A stretch of 64,000 bases of DNA from Chitinophaga niabensis (GTDB lineage Bacteria; Bacteroidota; Bacteroidia; Chitinophagales; Chitinophagaceae), in NCBI GenBank assembly GCA_017849435.1, contig JAFIGY010000015.1, forward strand, positions 1 to 64,000, written 5' to 3'. Position 1 is the stretch's first letter, and each line of letters opens with the position of its first letter. Of this stretch, positions 54,908-63,032 are shown piece by piece. The position numbers and the translations under genes are program-made. The notes beneath the pieces were generated by a model, which saw only the letters and a list, made by a program, of their open reading frames with translations, had not been told where the DNA came from and did no database searches.

Positions 54908-57127
54908 ATGCAAACCACAGTAGAAACTGCCGAGCAGTTAGGACTTACCGCAGACGAATACGAAAGAATAAAATCCATCCTTGGCCGCACGCCGAATTTT
55001 ACGGAACTCAGCATGTACTCTGTGATGTGGAGTGAGCATTGCAGCTACAAAAACTCCATCGTCTGGCTGAAGAGCCTACCCCGCGAAGGTGGACGGCTGC
55101 TGGTGAAAGCTGGTGAAGAGAATGCAGGTCTTGTTGACATTGGGGACGGATGGGCCTGCGTGTTCAAGATCGAATCCCACAACCACCCTTCCGCCCTGGA
55201 ACCTTTTCAGGGTGCGGCTACCGGCGTTGGCGGGATACACCGTGATATCTTTACCATGGGTGCCCGCCCGATCGCAGCGCTGAACTCTTTGCGCTTTGGT
55301 AATATTAAAGACAAGAAAACACAACATCTGCTGAAAGGTGTGGTAGACGGCATTGGCCATTACGGCAACTGTTTTGGTGTACCTACTGTAGGCGGCGAAG
55401 TATATTTTGAAGACTGCTACGGCACCAACCCGCTGGTGAACGCCATGAGCGTAGGGGTACTGAAAGTAGGTACTATGGTGTCCGCTACTTCTCATGGAGA
55501 AGGGAATCCCGTATTCATCGTGGGTTCCGCTACCGGTAAAGATGGTATCGGCGGCGCATCTTTTGCGTCTGCAGACATTACAGAGGAAAGTGCGAAAGAT
55601 CTCCCGGCGGTACAGGTGGGGGATCCTTTCCAGGAAAAGAAGCTCCTGGAGGCCTGCCTGGAAGTGGTGAAAACGAATGCGCTGGTAGGCATGCAGGATA
55701 TGGGCGCAGCCGGTATCACCTGCTCCACTGCAGAAATGAGTGCCAAAGGCGGTCACGGTATGAACATCCATCTGGATAAGGTACCTACCCGTCAACAGCA
55801 TATGAAAGGATGGGAAATGCTGCTTTCTGAAAGTCAGGAGCGGATGCTCATCGTTATTCACAAAGGCCGTGAGAAAGAGGTGCTGGATATTTTCGACAAA
55901 TGGGATCTTCACTGTGTGCAGATCGGTGAGGTAACGAAAGAGCCCGTGCTGCGTTTCTATATGAACGGCCACCTTGAGGCAGAAGTACCTGCGGAAAGCC
56001 TGGTGCTTGGTGGCGGCGCGCCGCAATACCACCGCGCTTATGTGGAGCCCAAATATTTCGAGAAGATCAAGGCATTTGATATCCAGAATATCCCCGATAT
56101 TACGCACGGAAAAGCCATCGCTGAAAAGATCATACAATTACCGAACATCGCTTCCAAACGTTGGGTATACACGCAATACGACAGCATGGTAGGCACTGCT
56201 AACGCCAGCACTAACGCCCCCAGCGACGCAGCTATCGTGGTTGTTAAAGGCACGCGCAAAGCGCTCGCGCTTACAACGGATTGCAACAGCCGCTATGTGC
56301 ATGCGGATCCGCATGCGGGTGGGCAGATCGCCGTGGCCGAAGCAGCCCGTAACATTGTGTGCAGCGGCGGCGAACCGGTGGCCATTACCAACTGCCTCAA
56401 CTTCGGCAATCCTTATGATCCTGAAGTATACTATCAGTTTGTACATGCCATCAAAGGGATGGGCGAGGCCTGCCGTAAGTTCAATACGCCCGTTACCGGC
56501 GGTAATGTGAGCTTCTACAACCAGTCACCCGAAGGTCCGGTTTATCCGACGCCAACGATCGGCATGCTGGGTGTGCTGGATTCCATGGATCAGCGCATGA
56601 CCCTCGATTTCAAACAGTCCGGCGACCTGGTATATCTGGTTGGCCGCAGCTACAATGATATCAACAGCTCAGAATATCTCCACAAGCTGATCGGTGTGGA
56701 ATACAGTCCTGCTCCGCATTTCAACCTGGAAGAGGAGCATCAGCTGCAACAGGCGGTCACGAAGCTGATCAAAGCCAAACTGATCCAGTCCGCACACGAC
56801 GTGAGCGAGGGCGGATTGCTCACGACGATGCTCGAGAGCGCGATGGGCCGTGGACTGGGCTTTGAAATGCATACCAGCAAACAGTTCCGCAAAGATGCAT
56901 ACCTGTTCGGTGAAGCCCAGAGTCGTGTAGTGGTGAGCGTTAGTCCGGCCGACAAAGACAAATTTGAAGCCCTCATGCACAGCCTCGTTGATGCCTCCAA
57001 CCATTCCGTACGCTATGAGAAGATCGGTGTAGTGAAAGGAGAGGGGATCGCAGTGGATGGAGAAGACTGGGGTACGGTAGCTTCCTGGAAAGAGAAGTAC
57101 GATGTAGCGTTGGAGCATCATCTGTAG
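54908..57127 (+). CDS. purL: Phosphoribosylformylglycinamidine synthase subunit PurL
   Basis: A 739-residue FGAM synthase of the small, Bacillus-like type, which needs separate PurQ and PurS subunits (not in the window). It catalyses the fourth step of purine synthesis with ATP and glutamine-derived ammonia. Typical segments: [29 protein letters not shown] (His), [25 protein letters not shown], and in the second half [18 protein letters not shown] and [12 protein letters not shown]. Normal length. Confidence 0.97.
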   Translation: MQTTVETAEQLGLTADEYERIKSILGRTPNFTELSMYSVMWSEHCSYKNSIVWLKSLPREGGRLLVKAGEENAGLVDIGDGWACVFKIESHNHPSALEPFQGAATGVGGIHRDIFTMGARPIAALNSLRFGNIKDKKTQHLLKGVVDGIGHYGNCFGVPTVGGEVYFEDCYGTNPLVNAMSVGVLKVGTMVSATSHGEGNPVFIVGSATGKDGIGGASFASADITEESAKDLPAVQVGDPFQEKKLLEACLEVVKTNALVGMQDMGAAGITCSTAEMSAKGGHGMNIHLDKVPTRQQHMKGWEMLLSESQERMLIVIHKGREKEVLDIFDKWDLHCVQIGEVTKEPVLRFYMNGHLEAEVPAESLVLGGGAPQYHRAYVEPKYFEKIKAFDIQNIPDITHGKAIAEKIIQLPNIASKRWVYTQYDSMVGTANASTNAPSDAAIVVVKGTRKALALTTDCNSRYVHADPHAGGQIAVAEAARNIVCSGGEPVAITNCLNFGNPYDPEVYYQFVHAIKGMGEACRKFNTPVTGGNVSFYNQSPEGPVYPTPTIGMLGVLDSMDQRMTLDFKQSGDLVYLVGRSYNDINSSEYLHKLIGVEYSPAPHFNLEEEHQLQQAVTKLIKAKLIQSAHDVSEGGLLTTMLESAMGRGLGFEMHTSKQFRKDAYLFGEAQSRVVVSVSPADKDKFEALMHSLVDASNHSVRYEKIGVVKGEGIAVDGEDWGTVASWKEKYDVALEHHL

Positions 57128-57152
57128 TATCCGTTATATTATTTCCGATAAA

Positions 57153-57184
57153 AAGCAGTTGTGTAAATGCAACTGCTTTTTTTA
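57153..57184 (+). terminator. Intrinsic terminator after purL
   Basis: AAGCAGTTG/CAACTGCTT, a perfect 9-bp stem with an 8-nt loop, then seven T. Confidence 0.9.
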
Positions 57185-57393
57185 TGGATGAATATGCTCA
57201 TATGTTAACTTGCGTTGCCTTAGAGAAAGGCCACTGGTAAGCATGAACTTATGCGAAGTGCCCGGAATATCCCACCGGACAAGGCGAGAAACCGTTAACA
57301 AAATTGCTCCCCCAACCGGGGGAATTGCTCATTTTTTAACAAGGTGTTAACGAAATACAACTTTCGTGGGATGGAATTGCAATAGAAGTACGT
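57185..57393. other. Noncoding region with several small hairpins
   Basis: No credible gene. Stems seen: GCCTT/AAGGC (57217-57231); CACT/AGTG enclosing GCAT/ATGC (57232-57260); TCCCCC/GGGGGA with 4-nt loop (57308-57323) followed 8 nt later by six T. GTTAAC occurs twice. It may encode an RNA, but no promoter was found before the first stem. Confidence 0.35.
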
Positions 57394-57401
57394 TACTTTT
57401 G
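57394..57401 (+). promoter_or_regulatory. -7 box of an orphan transcript
   Basis: TACTTTTG is an exact -7 box. The nearest TTG is 14 bp upstream, short of the normal 19-21. A terminator lies 230 nt downstream. Confidence 0.35.
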
Positions 57402-57509
57402 ACATATGCAGTTTTGGCAGCTTGGCAGTTCGAGATAGCGTTGTGGGTCAGGTCATTACAAAATCCCCGGAAGAAATTTAATTAAACTGATTTATCATAA
57501 AATATTGAC

Positions 57510-57528
57510 GGAATACAGTTTGTATTCC
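57510..57528. repeat. 8-bp perfect inverted repeat
   Basis: GGAATACA-gtt-TGTATTCC. It is just upstream of the small ORF and could be a hairpin in the RNA or an operator. Confidence 0.5.
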
Positions 57529-57535
57529 ACGTTCT

Positions 57536-57640
57536 ATGATAGCCCAAACTTTTTTCGATTACCATGTCCTACTGAACGATCGCTTCTTTAAAGATCATGT
57601 ATTACACCTAGTGAAAGAACGATTTGTTTGCAAGGGCTGA
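57536..57640 (+). CDS. Possible 34-residue small protein
   Basis: ATG to TGA, 35 codons, beginning MIAQTFFDYHVLLNDR and ending KERFVCKG. The peptide is rich in Phe, His and charged residues and has no TM or signal. Its stop codon is part of the following terminator stem, and the ORF sits between an exact -7 box and that terminator. Length alone does not prove coding; the region may instead be a small RNA. The name and function are unknown. Confidence 0.28.
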   Translation: MIAQTFFDYHVLLNDRFFKDHVLHLVKERFVCKG

Positions 57641-57663
57641 CTAACCATCAGCCCTCTTTTTTT
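57633..57663 (+). terminator. Terminator of the orphan transcript
   Basis: AGGGCTGA (57633-57640) pairs with TCAGCCCT (57648-57655), 7-nt loop, then CTTTTTTT. The left arm includes the last codons and the stop of the 34-residue ORF. Confidence 0.85.
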
Positions 57664-57682
57664 GCCACAAAGTCAGATAAAT

Positions 57683-57713
57683 AAAAAAAGAGCACCCTTC
57701 TCAGGATGCTCTT
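57683..57713 (-). terminator. Terminator after the oxoamine synthase gene
   Basis: On the minus strand AAGAGCATCC pairs with GGGTGCTCTT (one G-U or mismatch position), followed by seven T. Confidence 0.85.
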
Positions 57714-57739
57714 AATATTTTCAAGCTGTTCTACTACGT

Positions 57740-58981
57740 CTATACCATCGGTATTTCCGCTACTGCATAAGCTTTCTGATCCAGCTTTTGTTTTGTTTCA
57801 GTGAACGCTTTCAGCGTCAGCTCGATGTCTTCATCGGAGTGCGCAGCAGTGGGGATCAGGCGATAGATGATCTGCCCTTTCGGGATCACCGGGTACACTA
57901 CGATGGAGCAGAAAATATTATAATTTTCGCGCAGGTCCAGGCACATAGCTGTAGCTTCCGGAATGTCGCCCTGAAGATAAATCGGCGTTACCGGAGAATT
58001 GGTTCTGCCGATATCGAAGCCTCTGTCCCGCAGTCCCTGTTGCAGTTTGTTCACATTACTCCACAGTTTGGCTTTCAGTTCCGGTTGCTGACGCATCAGC
58101 TGCACCCGCTTGAGGTGGCCGATCACGATAGGCAGGGGAATTGATTTTGCGAAGATCTGGGAACGCATGTTATAGCGCAGATAGTTGATGATAGCCTTGT
58201 CGCCGCTCATGAATGCGCCAATGGAGGCTCCGGATTTTGCGAAGGTATTGAACAGGAGATCGATCTTATTCTGTACTCCCTGCTCTTCCCCGGTACCGGC
58301 GCCGGTTTTGCCCATTGTGCCGAACCCGTGCGCATCATCCACCATCAGGCGGAATTCATATCTGTCTTTCAATGCGGCGATCTCTTTCAGTTTTCCCTGA
58401 TCACCGGCCATACCGAACACGCCTTCTGTCACCACGAGAATCCCTCCCCCAGTGGTCTTACACATTTCCACTGCGCGCTTCAACTGTTTTTCACAATCTT
58501 CGATGTCGTTATGCTTGAACACGTAACGATGTCCCTGATGCAAACGCAGGCCGTCGATAATGGAAGCATGGCATTCCGCATCGTATACGATCACATCGCG
58601 ACGATTACAGATGGCGTCGATAGCGCTCATAATGCCCTGATAGCCATAGTTGAGCAGGGTAGTGTCTTCCTTGCCCATATAATCGCTCAGCTCTTTTTCC
58701 AGCTGCTCATGATAATTGGTGTTGCCGCTCATCATGCGCGCTCCCATCGGAGCCGCCAGTCCAAAATCCGCCGCAGCCTTCGCATCCGTTGCACGAACTT
58801 CCGGGAGGTTAGCCAGGCCCAGATAGTTGTTCAGGCTCCAAACGATCTTTTCCTTGCCCCGGAACTTCATGCGGGGACCTATCTCACCTTCCAGCTTGGG
58901 GAAAGCGAAATAACCGTGGGCTCTGTCGGAGTGCTCTCCGATAGGACCCATATGCTTCAGCAGTTTCTCGAATATATCCAT
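57740..58981 (-). CDS. Alpha-oxoamine synthase (serine palmitoyltransferase/KBL-like)
   Basis: A 413-residue PLP enzyme that condenses an amino acid with an acyl-CoA. It starts MDIFEKLLKHMGPIGEHSDR; an earlier ATG adds 11 residues. Family segments: NNYLGLANLPEVRATD, GYQGIMSAIDAICNRRDVIVYDAECHASI, the PLP Asp and His in VDDAHGFGTMGKTGAG, and the Schiff-base Lys in TFAKSGASIGAFM. Bacteroidota use such enzymes for sphingolipid synthesis, so serine palmitoyltransferase is likely, but 2-amino-3-ketobutyrate CoA ligase cannot be excluded. Confidence 0.85.
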   Translation of the reverse strand: MDIFEKLLKHMGPIGEHSDRAHGYFAFPKLEGEIGPRMKFRGKEKIVWSLNNYLGLANLPEVRATDAKAAADFGLAAPMGARMMSGNTNYHEQLEKELSDYMGKEDTTLLNYGYQGIMSAIDAICNRRDVIVYDAECHASIIDGLRLHQGHRYVFKHNDIEDCEKQLKRAVEMCKTTGGGILVVTEGVFGMAGDQGKLKEIAALKDRYEFRLMVDDAHGFGTMGKTGAGTGEEQGVQNKIDLLFNTFAKSGASIGAFMSGDKAIINYLRYNMRSQIFAKSIPLPIVIGHLKRVQLMRQQPELKAKLWSNVNKLQQGLRDRGFDIGRTNSPVTPIYLQGDIPEATAMCLDLRENYNIFCSIVVYPVIPKGQIIYRLIPTAAHSDEDIELTLKAFTETKQKLDQKAYAVAEIPMV

Positions 58982-59061
58982 GTGAGTTAAGATGTAATTA
59001 AAATTCGCACACAAAGGTATTAAAATATTATTTTTTGTAAACTTAGGTTACTTTTATGCCG

Positions 59062-59091
59062 CAAATTTTTCCACGTTACGAACGGAGACAA
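59062..59091 (-). promoter_or_regulatory. Promoter of the oxoamine synthase gene
   Basis: On the minus strand TTG (59089-59091), 19-bp spacer, AAAATTTG (59062-59069), one mismatch. Leader about 74 nt. Confidence 0.5.
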
Positions 59092-59107
59092 AATAAGGAA
59101 CAAATCA

Positions 59108-60793
59108 ATGATGTATATGAGTCGTATTAAATCTTTGACCGTCATGCTCCTTTTGGCGGCGCCGGTGGTATTTGGACAAAAGGCCACCCATCCCGTTACC
59201 GGTTTTCCTCCCAACTATGGAAAGAAAGCCCAAAAGGCGATAGATCGTCCCAAACTTGTGGTTGGAATGGTGGTGGACCAGATGAGATGGGATTTTCTCT
59301 ACCGTTATTATGACCGATATACCAACGATGGGTTTAAACGCCTCATAAATGAGGGTTTTTCCTGCGAAAATACGCTGATCCCCTATACGCCTACTATTAC
59401 CGCCTGCGGCCATACCTGTGCCTATACGGGCTCCGTACCGGCCATTCACGGCATTATCGGAAATGCCTGGTATAACAGGGCCTCCGGCCACAGTGTGTAT
59501 TGCACGGATGATTCTACGGCTACGGCAGTGGGCGGCAGCGACGGGGCCGGACGGATGAGTCCCCGTAACATGCTCACCACCACTATCACCGACGAACTGC
59601 GCCTGGCTACCAACTTCCGGAGCAAGGTAGTGGGCATTGCCATCAAAGACCGCGGCGCGATCCTCCCGGCAGGCCATAGTGCCAATGCCGCTTACTGGTA
59701 CGATGGCGCCACCGGTAACTTCATGACCAGTTCTTTTTACATGAACAGCCTTCCGGCATGGGTGAACACTTTTAACAGCCAGAAGCTGCCGGCAAAGTAC
59801 CTCTCCCAGCCCTGGACCACCTTGTATCCCATCAACACCTACATCCAGAGCACGGCCGATGAAAAGCCCTACGAAGGCCGCTTCAAAGGACAGAATAACA
59901 CTTCTTTTCCGCACAACCTGGCCGGAACCATGGGGAACAGCTTCGGCATCCTTTCTTCCACGCCTTTCGGGAACACCTTCACCCTCGAATTCGCCAAAAA
60001 AGCGCTCGAAGGCCATGAACTCGGAAAGGGACCTGAAACGGATTTCCTCGCAGTGAGCCTTTCCTCCACCGACTATGTTGGGCATCAGCACGGTCCTAAT
60101 TCTGTGGAGATCGAAGATACCTACCTGCGTCTGGACAAGGATCTGGCTGCTTTTTTCAAATACCTGGACGAGAAAGTGGGAAAAGGCCAGTGGCTCTTTT
60201 TCATCACGGCAGACCATGGTGTGGCGCATGTGCCCGGCTTTCTCGAAGAGAACCGGATACCCAACGGCACCTGGGATGACGCCGCAATGGTGAAAACACT
60301 GAACGAAAAGATCGAAAAGGAATTCGGCATCAAAAAAGCTATCCAGGCTTCCTACAATTACCAGTTCACACTGGATAACGAAGGACTGGAGAAAGCCGGC
60401 AAATTGAAGGAAGTGAAAGACTGGATTATTGCCCAGTCCCTCAAATGGCCCGGTATTGCCAATGCGTTTGATCTGCACAACATTGCGATAACGGCATTGC
60501 CGGAGCCGCAAAAATCCATGATGACGAACGGATATAACGTACAGCGCAGCGGCGATATCATGCTGGTATTGCAACCCGGCTGGCTGGACGGCGGTAAAAC
60601 CGGCACCACGCACGGTCTCTGGAACCCCTATGACGCGCACATCCCGCTGGTGTGGATGGGATGGGGTATTCGCCATGGTAAAACCAACCGTACTACTGCC
60701 ATGACTGATATTGCACCCACCATTGCCGCCATGTTGCGCATCCAGATGCCAAATGGAACGGTAGGGAAGGTGATCGAAGAAGTGACGAAATAA
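59108..60793 (+). CDS. PafA-like alkaline phosphatase
   Basis: A 561-residue secreted phosphomonoesterase of the alkaline phosphatase superfamily. The signal peptide ends near APVVFGQ; three close in-frame ATG codons (59108, 59111, 59117) make the exact start uncertain. Metal and catalytic motifs: VVDQMRWD (Asp), the nucleophile region TPTITACGHTCAYTGS, GIIGNAWYNR (Asn), the KDR set in AIKDRGAILPAGH, STDYVGHQHGPNS and TADHGVAHVPGF. The Lys-x-Arg and Asn positions match those of PafA of Elizabethkingia. It probably recovers phosphate in the periplasm. A terminator follows. Confidence 0.9.
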   Translation: MMYMSRIKSLTVMLLLAAPVVFGQKATHPVTGFPPNYGKKAQKAIDRPKLVVGMVVDQMRWDFLYRYYDRYTNDGFKRLINEGFSCENTLIPYTPTITACGHTCAYTGSVPAIHGIIGNAWYNRASGHSVYCTDDSTATAVGGSDGAGRMSPRNMLTTTITDELRLATNFRSKVVGIAIKDRGAILPAGHSANAAYWYDGATGNFMTSSFYMNSLPAWVNTFNSQKLPAKYLSQPWTTLYPINTYIQSTADEKPYEGRFKGQNNTSFPHNLAGTMGNSFGILSSTPFGNTFTLEFAKKALEGHELGKGPETDFLAVSLSSTDYVGHQHGPNSVEIEDTYLRLDKDLAAFFKYLDEKVGKGQWLFFITADHGVAHVPGFLEENRIPNGTWDDAAMVKTLNEKIEKEFGIKKAIQASYNYQFTLDNEGLEKAGKLKEVKDWIIAQSLKWPGIANAFDLHNIAITALPEPQKSMMTNGYNVQRSGDIMLVLQPGWLDGGKTGTTHGLWNPYDAHIPLVWMGWGIRHGKTNRTTAMTDIAPTIAAMLRIQMPNGTVGKVIEEVTK

Positions 60794-60811
60794 GCGGATT
60801 ATAATGACTGA

Positions 60812-60848
60812 AAGCCTCTGTGGGGATAGAAACCCACAGAGGCTTTTA
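60812..60848 (+). terminator. Intrinsic terminator after the phosphatase gene
   Basis: AAGCCTCTGTGGG/CCCACAGAGGCTT, a perfect 13-bp stem with an 8-nt loop, then TTAATTT. Confidence 0.85.
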
Positions 60849-60896
60849 ATTTACAATTCATTATACATCATCAATAATCGTTAAAATTAATTGGCT

Positions 60897-60904
60897 TACA
60901 TTTG
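60897..60904 (+). promoter_or_regulatory. -7 box immediately before the hydratase start codon
   Basis: TACATTTG is an exact -7 box ending 4 nt before the ATG at 60909, which would put the RNA start at or inside the start codon. No proper -33 element is visible. Confidence 0.4.
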
Positions 60905-60908
60905 GAAT

Positions 60909-61682
60909 ATGTCCGGAATAACATACCTGGTCTCGGACCGTATCGCCACCATCACGCTGAACCGCCCGGAGAAGCGCAATGCCCTCAACGGGGAGATCGT
61001 CCGTGAATTGCGGCACGCTTTTATCCAGGCAGAGGCGGATAGCCGGGTGAAAGTGATCATCCTTGCGGCCAATGGAAAGGCATTTTGTGCGGGTGCCGAT
61101 CTGGAATACCTGCAGCAGCTGCAACGCAATAATTTCGAAGAGAACCTCGCAGATACCCGGGAGCTGATGGTGCTGCTCCAGGAAATTTATTCTTTGGAGA
61201 AGGTGGTGATAGCCCGGATAGAAGGAGATGCGATTGCAGGTGGATGCGGATTGGCTTCTGTGGCGGACCTGAGCTACGCCGTGCCCTCTGCACGGTTCGG
61301 ATATACCGAAGTCAGGATCGGTTTTGTTCCCGCCCTGGTCAGTGTTTTCCTGGTCAGGAAGATCGGGGAGGGGCGTGCCAGAGAGCTTTTGCTGACCGGA
61401 CAACTGATTTCCGCCGAAAAGGCCGTACAACAGGGACTGATCAACGGGGTGATCCCGGAAGACCGGATACGGGAAGAAGTGACGGCGCTGGCTGTCAGCC
61501 TTTGCAACGAAACATCCGCTAACTCCCTGAAAGTCACCAAAGAACTGGTGCGGGAAGCTTTGGAGCGCCCGTTGCCGGAGGCATTGGAAGCAGCTGCGAG
61601 AGCCAATGCGGAAACCCGCCAGCACCCGGACTGCCACAAGGGGATTGCTGCTTTTTTAAATAAGCAAAAGCCAGACTGGTAG
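60909..61682 (+). CDS. Enoyl-CoA hydratase/isomerase family protein
   Basis: A 257-residue crotonase-fold protein. It starts MSGITYLVSDRIATITLNRPEKRNALN. The oxyanion-hole segments are AFCAGADLEYL and EGDAIAGGCGLASVADLSYA. The first catalytic Glu of hydratases (GGCE in the classical enzyme) is Gly here; the second (YTEVRIGF) is kept. The reaction may therefore be isomerisation, hydrolysis or a hydration with one Glu, such as methylglutaconyl-CoA hydratase-like enzymes. The substrate is not determinable. Confidence 0.88.
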   Translation: MSGITYLVSDRIATITLNRPEKRNALNGEIVRELRHAFIQAEADSRVKVIILAANGKAFCAGADLEYLQQLQRNNFEENLADTRELMVLLQEIYSLEKVVIARIEGDAIAGGCGLASVADLSYAVPSARFGYTEVRIGFVPALVSVFLVRKIGEGRARELLLTGQLISAEKAVQQGLINGVIPEDRIREEVTALAVSLCNETSANSLKVTKELVREALERPLPEALEAAARANAETRQHPDCHKGIAAFLNKQKPDW

Positions 61683-61739
61683 AGGATTTAACAGCTTTGG
61701 CACAGAATTTTCAGTCATACCTATGTTAACAAAACCATT

Positions 61740-62402
61740 ATGCGAAAATTGTTACGGATAAGCGGATGGATGATAGCCTGTCTGGCAGGAATAACCACAC
61801 CGTTGCTGGCTCAGAAGACCATATCGGATGTCAGGATTACTTATAAGGTAGAACTTCCGCCCGAGCAGCTCCAGATGGAGGCGATGTTCGCCGGCAGCAA
61901 CATGACCCAGTACATCCGCGGCAACCTCAGCCGGATAGACATGAACTTCAACGTCGTGAATTACATCTACCTGATCAACGCAAAGGACGAGACGGTTGTG
62001 ACGCTGATGGACAATCATGGGGATAAGTACCTGATCCGCTCAGACAAAAAGGTATATGAGCAGGATATGAAGCGCTACCAAAGTACCCAGTTCACGGACC
62101 AGAACGAGACCCGTGAGATAGCCGGGTATAAATGCCGCAAGGCCATTGGTAAGATGGAAGATGGCAGCACCTTTGATGTGTATTACACGACGGACATTGT
62201 GCCGGAGAACAAATATTACAATCGCCGGTTCATGAACCTCAAAGGGATTCCGTTGGAATTTGAGATCGTGATCAAGGCCGGGGCCAAGATGAGAGCAGTA
62301 GCCACGAAAGTAGACCTGAGTCCCGTGCCGGCCTCTGTATTTGATGTGCCGAAGGGGTACAAGGAGATCACGCAGGAAGAGTTGAAGAAGATCAGGGGGT
62401 AG
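61740..62402 (+). CDS. Secreted DUF4412-like protein
   Basis: A 220-residue protein with a signal peptide (MRKLLRISGWMIACLAGITTPLLAQ). The mature part alternates strands and includes YIRGNLSRIDMNF, GDKYLIRSDKKVYEQD, GYKCRKAIGKMEDGSTFDVYYTTDI and a final FDVPKGYKEITQEELK. This fits the GLPGLI/DUF4412 group of secreted Bacteroidota proteins, but the family name is by general resemblance. Function is unknown. Confidence 0.7.
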   Translation: MRKLLRISGWMIACLAGITTPLLAQKTISDVRITYKVELPPEQLQMEAMFAGSNMTQYIRGNLSRIDMNFNVVNYIYLINAKDETVVTLMDNHGDKYLIRSDKKVYEQDMKRYQSTQFTDQNETREIAGYKCRKAIGKMEDGSTFDVYYTTDIVPENKYYNRRFMNLKGIPLEFEIVIKAGAKMRAVATKVDLSPVPASVFDVPKGYKEITQEELKKIRG

Positions 62403-62428
62403 ATACAAATGATGTCGGATAAAAACAA

Positions 62429-62459
62429 GAAAGGCCGTTCATATGAGCGGCCTTTTCTT
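62429..62459 (+). terminator. Terminator between convergent genes
   Basis: AAGGCCG/CGGCCTT, extended by flanking AGAA/TTCT, with a 10-nt loop and TTTTCTTATAA after. Confidence 0.75.
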
Positions 62460-62485
62460 ATAAAATCTCTTTTCAAAAATGAAGT

Positions 62486-62884
62486 TTAATCCCTCCTGAA
62501 CGGCAGTTTGAACTGCAGCTGATGATATCGCATCGTGGGGAGAGGTGGTTCCTGAACCTGTACTACGTAAGGCACGATATAAGTAACATTACCCTTCTTG
62601 AAAGTCATCACTGACTTTACACTCAGCGTATTGTTGGAACTCAGGTTGAAATCGGTTTTCAGGATGCCGCTGGCCTTGAAGCCTGCATCCAGGCTAAGGG
62701 TCGTTTTGGGCATGGCGGTGAGGTTGTAATGTGTTTCCGTCTTTTTCACCACAACCTTGTCGTTGTTGTTGTCCAAATTACCGCCCAGATCATTGGCCTG
62801 TACCTTTGGTGCAAGCATGAACAAAGCACTCACCATCAGGCAAGACAATGAAAATGTTTGAATTATGTGCTGAATCTTTTTCAT
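62486..62884 (-). CDS. Small secreted protein of unknown function
   Basis: A 132-residue protein with a signal peptide (MKKIQHIIQTFSLSCLMVSALFML, cleavage near VQAN). The mature part is polar and strand-rich (KVVVKKTETHYNLTAMPKTTLSLDAGFKAS, then NVTYIVPYVVQVQEPPLPT) and ends with a basic RRD. No motif or family recognised. An exact minus-strand -7 box (TATATTTG, 62893-62900) lies just upstream. Confidence 0.7.
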   Translation of the reverse strand: MKKIQHIIQTFSLSCLMVSALFMLAPKVQANDLGGNLDNNNDKVVVKKTETHYNLTAMPKTTLSLDAGFKASGILKTDFNLSSNNTLSVKSVMTFKKGNVTYIVPYVVQVQEPPLPTMRYHQLQFKLPFRRD

Positions 62885-63032
62885 TGTAAATGCAAATATA
62901 CGAAAAATTCATCTATCATAACGGAATCTTAAAGCAATTTACCAAGTTATCTTAATAAAATGTTAAAAAATACACAAGCGGCAAAAAACGGGTTGTTTGG
63001 TGACAGCAGCAAAATCCCATATATTTACATCA

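Noticed and set aside
57229-57239. GGCCACTGG, recalling the GCCACTG box of cobalamin riboswitches
   Set aside because: The other conserved parts of that riboswitch are missing, and no B12-related gene is downstream.
59069-59078. A further TCCACGTTA match to the hairpin repeat segment
   Set aside because: Only about ten bases match and there is no hairpin; it falls in the spacer of a minus-strand promoter, so a chance match is more likely.
59105-60676. A 523-codon minus-strand frame opposite the phosphatase gene
   Set aside because: The plus-strand protein has clear phosphatase motifs and a signal peptide; the minus-strand product has none.
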